Source: SSC4 sp964443225
Lineage (GTDB): Bacteria > Chloroflexota > Anaerolineae > SSC4 > Amarolineaceae
NCBI GenBank assembly: GCA_964443225.1
Contig: CAYUCC010000021.1
Coordinates: forward strand, 1-64,000
Direction of reading: 5' to 3'
Length of the DNA stretch: 64,000 bases
Part shown: positions 59,533-64,000 of the stretch, one piece after another
How the letters are laid out: every line of letters starts with the position of its first letter
Numbering within the stretch: the first letter of the stretch is position 1
The notes under the pieces: generated by a model
What the model was told of the DNA's origin: nothing
What the model saw: the letters and a program-made list of their open reading frames with translations, nothing else
Databases searched by the model: none
Made by a program: the position numbers and the translations under genes

Positions 59533-60705
59533 ATGATCACCAGGTGGATCGACGACAACCTGCGCGACCGCGTGGTCCGGCGCGTTGCGCACTGGCCCCT
59601 TGTGGGTTATAATCAGCTATCCAGCCGCACGGGCGCGGATGCACCAGCGTTGGCGGCCGCACAGGCACAATCCGCCGCCGGCACCGATGAGGACCGGGTA
59701 CTGGCCGTGATGGTCCGCCAGGCCCACGAAGGAGTACGCATGCTCTTTGCGCGTGACGAGATGCTGCAGCGCGTACGGCGCCTGGCACTGCCCAAATTGA
59801 TATTCAACGGGGTCGCCATCGCCATTCTGCTCTGGCGGGGTCCGTTTTGGCTGCCGATGGCGATCCTGGTCCTGGACGTGGTCTACCTGCTGGCAGTGTA
59901 TCCCACCTTCAACCGCCAGCGCCCGCTGCCGGCGACCTTGATCACCCTGGGTCTCACGGCGCTGGCTGTGGCGGCTGTGGCCGCCGGTGCACCCCTCTAT
60001 GCGCCGGTGTTGCTCGTGTTTCTGACGCCGCTGCCGGTGGCTGCGGCAGCCACCCTCGGCTCCACCACCGCCATGCGCTGGGGTGCCGGCATCGCCACGG
60101 TGGGTGTGGTGCTGACCGTTGTGCTGGCCGCCAACGGGTTACCATCCAGCACCCCCCCCACCACGCTGTTGATCTGGTCAGCTGTCGTTCTGGCCACGGT
60201 CTGGATCCAAACGCTGGCCCTGCAGAACCTGATGGTCGAAGCGCGCACACCTCAGGTCGCCGTTGGGCGTCCGGTGCCCGTCGCCAATGGGCTGATGGTG
60301 GTTGCCGTCACCGATGCGGTCTTCGACGCGAGCAGCGAGCAGATTCGCCAGACGCTGCAAGGGGCGATCGACAGCCAGGGCTGCCGTTGGCTGGTCCTCG
60401 ATCTATCGACGTCGGTCAAAGTGAGCAGCGAGGAGATCGACCGGCTGACCGAAGCCGCGCTCGGTTTGCCCAACTGCAAAGTGGTCCTGGCGCGCGTGCC
60501 CGCCGACGCCATCGTGCGTCCCGGTGCGCCGGCACTGCTGCGCAAACGGCTCGATCATTTCGCCACCGTCACCCAGGCCGTCGAGGTAGGTCTGCGCCAT
60601 CTCGGCTGGGTCCACCCTGCCACAACACCCGAAGCCCGCGAAGCCCGCGAACCGATCCGTATTCCAACCTCCGTGATGACCGAGGAGTGGTGGGATAAAG
60701 AGTGA
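59533..60705 (+). CDS. membrane protein with C-terminal STAS-like domain
   Basis: 390 residues: a soluble N-terminus, five to six transmembrane helices (about 90-230), then a C-terminal domain starting LMVVAVTDAVFDASSEQIRQ with CRWLVLDLSTSVKVSSEEIDRL and CKVVLARVPADAI, which reads as a STAS fold (SpoIIAA-like). The usual phosphorylatable DSS motif is altered to KVSSEE. It may bind a nucleotide or regulate the membrane part. It is divergent from the response regulator with a 163-bp gap. The partner is unknown. Confidence 0.65.
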   Translation: MITRWIDDNLRDRVVRRVAHWPLVGYNQLSSRTGADAPALAAAQAQSAAGTDEDRVLAVMVRQAHEGVRMLFARDEMLQRVRRLALPKLIFNGVAIAILLWRGPFWLPMAILVLDVVYLLAVYPTFNRQRPLPATLITLGLTALAVAAVAAGAPLYAPVLLVFLTPLPVAAAATLGSTTAMRWGAGIATVGVVLTVVLAANGLPSSTPPTTLLIWSAVVLATVWIQTLALQNLMVEARTPQVAVGRPVPVANGLMVVAVTDAVFDASSEQIRQTLQGAIDSQGCRWLVLDLSTSVKVSSEEIDRLTEAALGLPNCKVVLARVPADAIVRPGAPALLRKRLDHFATVTQAVEVGLRHLGWVHPATTPEAREAREPIRIPTSVMTEEWWDKE

Positions 60706-60706
60706 C

Positions 60707-61552
60707 CTACCCCCTACTCCGTACTCCCAAATACCCGCTCACACGATCATCATCACCCTGCGGATAGTCGAAAGCAAAGTGAGCGGCCACCTGAAGCGCG
60801 GCCGCGCGGAAGAGGCGGCCCATCGCCGTCAGGGCTTCCCACGTGTGCTCGTAGCTCCCATCGGCGTAGGTTTGCAGCAGCAAATCCCAATGGGCGGGCG
60901 TGAGGTAGCGCTGGAAGTACTTGCCGAATTTGCCGGGATTGACTGAAAAATCGGTCTGCACGCCGATATTCCAGGTCAACATCTTCATCAGCTCTTCACG
61001 CAGCACCTGGTCGAGCATGTAGCGGGCGTAGGGTAATTCGCCGCGCCACAGGCCTTTGGCGACGTAGGGACCGACCCACCAGAACTCGTTGCAGCAGTCG
61101 GCGAAGGCTTTGGCCGTGGGTGGCGGGGGCAGGTAGTCGCGTTCGCTGGGGGGTGGTAGTGGCCCGATGCAGCCGTCCTTGTCCAGGAGCAGCACGCTCA
61201 GGCTGTCTCGGGCCCGCGCGCGTGCTTTGTCGATCGGATAAATGCCCAGGTCGATACGGTGACCATCCATGAATTGCATCAGGTATGCAAACCCACCGTC
61301 TCGGCTCGGCGGCGGGTTCTGCATCTCCTCCGGCAGCTGCAGGATCATCAGCTCACCAAAACGGGCGATCCAGGTTAGATTATGCCAGAAAGGTGCCACG
61401 TCGGTCACGGCGTAGACGATGTCGAAATCCTGGAAGCGGTCGCGCGGGGCATTGGGGTTGGCGCGTGAGCCGTTCAGGATGACGGCGCGGATACGCTCGT
61501 CGGCGCGGGCCGTGCCGATGATCAGGTCGAACATCTCCTGTTCGCTGCGCAT
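60707..61552 (-). CDS. ANT(6)-like aminoglycoside adenylyltransferase family protein
   Basis: This 281-residue protein has AVILNGSRANPNAPRDRFQDFDIVYAV, the Gly-Ser-Arg and Asp-x-Asp metal site of the nucleotidyltransferase fold, and the alpha-helical C-terminal half (FWWVGPYVAKGLWRGELPYA, MKMLTWNIGV) of the AadK/ANT(6) family. Members adenylylate streptomycin, but many environmental homologues have untested activity. GGAGG precedes the ATG. It converges with the STAS gene, 1 bp apart. Confidence 0.87.
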   Translation of the reverse strand: MRSEQEMFDLIIGTARADERIRAVILNGSRANPNAPRDRFQDFDIVYAVTDVAPFWHNLTWIARFGELMILQLPEEMQNPPPSRDGGFAYLMQFMDGHRIDLGIYPIDKARARARDSLSVLLLDKDGCIGPLPPPSERDYLPPPPTAKAFADCCNEFWWVGPYVAKGLWRGELPYARYMLDQVLREELMKMLTWNIGVQTDFSVNPGKFGKYFQRYLTPAHWDLLLQTYADGSYEHTWEALTAMGRLFRAAALQVAAHFAFDYPQGDDDRVSGYLGVRSRG

Positions 61553-61582
61553 TTCTCCTCCGCGGCAACGATTGGGTAGGAC

Positions 61583-61961
61583 GGGACTCCTACTCCTACT
61601 CGTACTCGTACTCGTACTCGAACCACCTGGTTACTTCGTTTGAGCATCGCCATCGACTACGCTCGATCAATCGCCGCGGTCGTGGCGAGTGACCCGGTAC
61701 ATCTCCGATCTGCGGCAACTTTCGAGTACGAGTACGAGTAGGACGGGACTCGATCAGTGGCTGCCGTCGTGACGAGTNNNNNNNNNNNNNNNNNNNNNNN
61801 NNNNNNNNNNNNNNNNNNNNNNNNNNNNNNNNNNNNNNNNNNNNNNNNNNNNNNNNNNNNNNNNNNNNNNNNNNNNNTACGTCTCAGATCTGCGGCAACC
61901 TTCGAGTACGAGTACGAGTACGAGTACGAGTACGAGTACGAGTAGGAGTACGAGTAGGATG
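61583..61961. repeat. GAGTAC hexamer satellite and larger tandem units around the gap
   Basis: Left of the gap, CTACTCCTACTCGTACTCGT (61587 onward) is the reverse complement of the GAGTAC runs at 61714-61740 and 61905-61958. Each GAGTAC run is preceded by GATCTGCGGCAAC(T/C)TTC and followed by CTCGATCA(G/A)TGGCTGCCGTC, so a unit of more than 100 bp is repeated on both sides of the N run. No gene is seen from 61553 to 61999. Confidence 0.8.
61778..61877. other. assembly gap (100 N)
   Basis: Exactly 100 unknown bases, a placeholder of unestimated size. The flanks carry the same repeat unit, which explains why the assembly broke. Confidence 0.98.
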
Positions 61962-61999
61962 GTACTCGATCAATGGCTGCCGTCGAGGCGAGTGACCGG

Positions 62000-62239
62000 C
62001 TAGTCCTGCGTCCCGAAATAGTGCGCGAACAGCTCGCGTGAGCGTTTGGCGCCTTCCTCGCTCAACACGAGGGTGGGCGTTTTGCGCTGGGGATCGCTGA
62101 TGTACCCTTTCTGGTACAGCCGGTCCAGCACGGTCACGTCGAGGCCCTTCCAGGCCCGGGTGCCGTACTGGTCGCGCGAACTGGTGAGGAACAGCAGCGC
62201 CAGGACCATGTCATCGACTTTGTCTTTGTCGTATTCCAT
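62000..62239 (-). CDS. DUF6429-like small protein
   Basis: 79 residues: MEYDKDKVDDMVLALLFLT, then TRAWKGLDVTVLDRLYQKGYISDPQRKT and VLSEEGAKRSRELFAHYFG. This matches, from memory, a widespread family of short proteins (DUF6429) that look like single winged-helix or HTH modules. No known role. It lies 31 bp upstream of the TrmO-like gene's stop, in the opposite order of transcription but on the same strand, so it is probably the last gene of that unit. Confidence 0.75.
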   Translation of the reverse strand: MEYDKDKVDDMVLALLFLTSSRDQYGTRAWKGLDVTVLDRLYQKGYISDPQRKTPTLVLSEEGAKRSRELFAHYFGTQD

Positions 62240-62270
62240 TGGGCAGATTCACACTCTCTCTGTGGCCGTT

Positions 62271-62693
62271 TCAGCGCATGGCCGGGTCCGAACCATCCAC
62301 AACCGATTTGATATCGACGATCGGTGTCCCGTCGACCGCTTCCAGTGGTACCACGTGCAATGCGTGGGCGGTCACTTCCAGGACGGTAACCCGGTGCAGG
62401 CCGATGGGGTTGGGGCGGTTGGGCGAGCGTGTGGCGAAGACGCCGGTCAACGGCCGCGCTGGGTCACTGCGGGGATGGACTTGCAGCAGGTCCCGCTGCC
62501 CCAGGTGCAGCCAGGTCAGCACGATGAGCTCGTCACCGGCCGCAATACCGGTCAGCCCTGGTGCCACCGCGGGAGTCAGCTCCAACCAGGCGTCGGGGGC
62601 GCCTTCGTCACCCTGTTTGGGCGCATCCTCACGGCGGGTCAGCGTGGATCGGACATAGCCGATCGGTTCGATGGTGAAGATGGTTGTGCTCAT
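62271..62693 (-). CDS. TrmO/TsaA-like tRNA N6-threonylcarbamoyladenosine methyltransferase family protein
   Basis: This 140-residue protein has the TsaA/TrmO beta-barrel signature: IEPIGYVRS at the start, FATRSPNRPNPIGLHRVTVLE in the middle and DGTPIVDIKSV at the end. E. coli TrmO uses SAM to methylate t6A37 in tRNA, but the bacterial enzyme is longer (about 235), so this short form may have a different target. Its ATG shares one base with the stop of the upstream O-methyltransferase (TGATG). Confidence 0.82.
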   Translation of the reverse strand: MSTTIFTIEPIGYVRSTLTRREDAPKQGDEGAPDAWLELTPAVAPGLTGIAAGDELIVLTWLHLGQRDLLQVHPRSDPARPLTGVFATRSPNRPNPIGLHRVTVLEVTAHALHVVPLEAVDGTPIVDIKSVVDGSDPAMR

Positions 62694-63370
62694 CAATGGG
62701 CATCTCCTGTGACCAGCACCATCGCCAGGCCATCGTACCCCTTGCTGCCCACGGTTTGCAGGACCGTGGCATCCACGCGTGGGTCGGCGGCCGCCCGCTC
62801 GAAAAAGGTGCGCATGCTCAGGACGTTGGAATCGCTGCTGGCCGCATCGGCCACCTTGCCCTGGCGTACCACGTTGTCGACCACAATCAGGCTGCCGCGC
62901 CGCGCCAGCTTGAGCGCCCACTCGAAGTAGGCCGGGATGTTCGGCTTGTCGGCATCGATGAAGATGAAGTCGAACGGCCCGCGTCCTTCGGCGGCCAGCT
63001 GCGGCAGGGTGTCCAGGGCCGGCCCCAGGTGCAGTTCGATGAGATCACCCAGGCCGGCACGGGCGAAGTTGGCCTGGGCCACCGCGGCGTGTTGGGGGTT
63101 GGCCTCCAGCGTGACCAGGCGCCCATCGGCCGGCAGCGCACGCGCCAGGCAGATCGTGCTGTAACCGCCGAGGGTGCCGATCTCCAGGATGTGGCGCGCC
63201 CCCAGGCTGCGCGCCAGCAGGGTCAGGAACTTACCCTGACCGGGTGAGACCTGGATGGCGGGCAGGCCGGCCTCCGCACTGGCGGTCAGCGCGGCGTCGA
63301 GGATAGGATCGGGATGGACGAACAAATCGTCGAAATAATGGTCAACAACTGTCCATTGATCTTGAGTCAT
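62693..63370 (-). CDS. O-methyltransferase (caffeoyl-CoA OMT family)
   Basis: 225 residues: AEAGLPAIQVSPGQGKFLTLLA, ILEIGTLGGYSTICLARAL (SAM motif I), VTLEANPQHAAVAQANFARAG, and the metal-binding FDFIFIDADKPNIPAYFEWALKL with DNVVRQGKV. These are the marks of cation-dependent catechol or caffeoyl-CoA methyltransferases, many of which act on small aromatic or flavonoid-like molecules. Start ATG 63370 (MTQDQWTVVD) gives the standard length; upstream sequence of the longer frame is not homologous. Confidence 0.9.
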   Translation of the reverse strand: MTQDQWTVVDHYFDDLFVHPDPILDAALTASAEAGLPAIQVSPGQGKFLTLLARSLGARHILEIGTLGGYSTICLARALPADGRLVTLEANPQHAAVAQANFARAGLGDLIELHLGPALDTLPQLAAEGRGPFDFIFIDADKPNIPAYFEWALKLARRGSLIVVDNVVRQGKVADAASSDSNVLSMRTFFERAAADPRVDATVLQTVGSKGYDGLAMVLVTGDAH

Positions 63371-63395
63371 ATCGTTAGGTCCATGGCGTACGAAC

Positions 63396-63857
63396 TCATC
63401 TTCGTGACCTCCTTTTGCTGTTTCGACCCCTTGTTGGTGGTTTCTCCAGAGAAGCTTTGAACAGCTGGTAGTGACGCTGAAGACGCGCCACGTAGGCCGG
63501 GTCCTGGATAAGGAACCGGAACTGGTCAAGCAGGGCTGGGGAATACACAGTCTGTGGGTTGAGCGGATCCAATGTAGTGCCGGTCGAAGCCTGCGCCAGC
63601 TTTTTGTCATGCATCCACTGCTCATAGAAGCTGGCATCTTCCCATCCATAGTTGATCGTTGCCCATACTTTGTCACCGGATGTGGGTGTGACGACGTTGA
63701 TGAGCACGCGTTGACAATCGCAGTCGATCTCGTCACAATAAAGCTCAATGAAGCCGTATTCGCCGTCAGGCAACTCAGGGCTGCCCCACACCGTAACCGA
63801 CCTCGTCTCGCGAAGGCCCAATGTACGAAATCGTGAGATGAACGGAACCATTGCCAT
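63396..63857 (-). CDS. conserved-looking hypothetical protein
   Basis: About 153 residues from the ATG at 63857 (ATG at 63881 is an alternative but overlaps the upstream gene). A compact N-terminal domain contains ELPDGEYGFIELYCDEIDCDCQR with the cysteine cluster C-x6-C-x-C, possibly a metal site. The C-terminus (LEKPPTRGRNSKRRSRR) is strongly basic. I do not recognise the family. It starts 5 bases after the acetyltransferase stop, so it is probably cotranscribed. Confidence 0.55.
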   Translation of the reverse strand: MAMVPFISRFRTLGLRETRSVTVWGSPELPDGEYGFIELYCDEIDCDCQRVLINVVTPTSGDKVWATINYGWEDASFYEQWMHDKKLAQASTGTTLDPLNPQTVYSPALLDQFRFLIQDPAYVARLQRHYQLFKASLEKPPTRGRNSKRRSRR

Positions 63858-63862
63858 CGTGG

Positions 63863-64000
63863 TTATTCCCAGGTTCTCCATTCGTGGTTCAATAACCCAA
63901 ACAGCCGCGTATCCCACCAGCGGCCCTTAAAATACTCGTTCTCACGCAGGCGTCCTTCGGGCTGCATGCCCAACTTCTGCAAGACGTTCACCGAGGCAGT
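63863..64000 (-). CDS. GNAT acetyltransferase (RimJ/RimL-like), C-terminal end (partial)
   Basis: The last 45 codons read SVNVLQKLGMQPEGRLRENE and YFKGRWWDTRLFGLLNHEWR before a TAA at 63863-63865. This is the conserved C-terminus of RimJ/RimL-type N-acetyltransferases, including the substrate-loop text KGRWWDT. The N-terminal and acetyl-CoA parts lie beyond the right edge of the window. Confidence 0.8.
   Translation of the reverse strand, partial: TASVNVLQKLGMQPEGRLRENEYFKGRWWDTRLFGLLNHEWRTWE

Noticed and set aside
61757..61945. Open frame across the N run
   Set aside because: It is made of unknown residues followed by a Glu-Tyr repeat encoded by the GAGTAC satellite.

Overview
The window is high-GC bacterial DNA with dense, mostly directional genes and short repeat-filled gaps. 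The best guess is a member of the Chloroflexota (Anaerolineae/Caldilineae-like). The reasons are indirect: a Ser/Thr kinase fused to AAA and TPR regions beside a PP2C phosphatase, a DUF1015 protein, a very large beta-propeller lipoprotein with a tail I associate with that phylum, and intergenic filler of the TCCAAAATC and ACTTCCGAAGTC types. No 16S gene or ribosomal operon is present, so the assignment rests on gene content and is moderate at best. A run of 100 N at 61778-61877 shows this is a scaffold from a draft or metagenome assembly.

Layout. 1-1.25 kb: end of a polar amino acid ABC transporter (binding protein tail, permease) framed by short repeats. 1.2-7 kb: HAD phosphatase, giant kinase-AAA-TPR signalling protein and an overlapping GAF-PP2C phosphatase. 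7.2-10.8 kb: secreted propeller lipoprotein. 11.2-14.6 kb: complete osmoprotectant (Opu-type) ABC transporter with two permeases, binding lipoprotein and ATPase. 14.6-16.7 kb: proline/glutamate semialdehyde dehydrogenase with an RmlC-like cupin. 17.3-24.9 kb: Kelch protein, nucleotidyltransferase-fold protein, aspartate-semialdehyde dehydrogenase, a HAD-like unknown, DUF1015 and a membrane protein. 24.9-27.8 kb: NYN-domain protein and an AcoR-like sigma-54 activator.

28.3-40.8 kb is a large glycerol/dihydroxyacetone (DHA) island: glycerol facilitator, DhaK, DhaL, glycerol kinase, GlpABC, a methyltransferase, a DJ-1/PfpI protein, and one polypeptide joining DhaM, HPr and Enzyme I. Glycerol enters by GlpF, is phosphorylated by GlpK and oxidised by GlpABC to DHAP. 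DHA is phosphorylated by DhaKL using PEP-derived phosphate relayed inside the DhaM-HPr-EI protein. The sigma-54 activator lies directly upstream, and two TGTTTCA/TGAAACA palindromes 31 bp apart lie between it and the island. A glycerate 2-kinase at 42.5-43.8 kb extends the C3 theme.

42.2 kb holds tRNA-Pro(CGG) next to a broken enoyl-CoA hydratase. 44-50.4 kb is a surface glycan block: flippase, two glycosyltransferases, a tiny lipoprotein, a methyltransferase and phosphohexomutase. 50.4-52 kb: anti-sigma-type zinc finger, coiled-coil membrane protein and Ig-like membrane protein.

52-59.4 kb is the most unusual locus. It is an amino acid ABC transporter in which both permease domains sit in one 1250-residue polypeptide, separated by a predicted extracytoplasmic glycosidase-like beta-propeller, with an SdrD/Cna-B-like domain ahead of the first permease. 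Its binding protein is an in-frame tandem duplication of the ligand-binding domain. The ATPase is preceded by an OmpR-type response regulator that has no visible kinase partner. The right end (59.5-64 kb) carries a STAS-like membrane protein, an ANT(6)-like adenylyltransferase, GAGTAC satellite repeats around the gap, and small metabolic and RNA-modification genes.

Three copies of a 70-80 bp MITE-like element with about 20-bp terminal inverted repeats (7.1, 19.0 and 57.9 kb) and several long perfect hairpins occupy gaps between genes.
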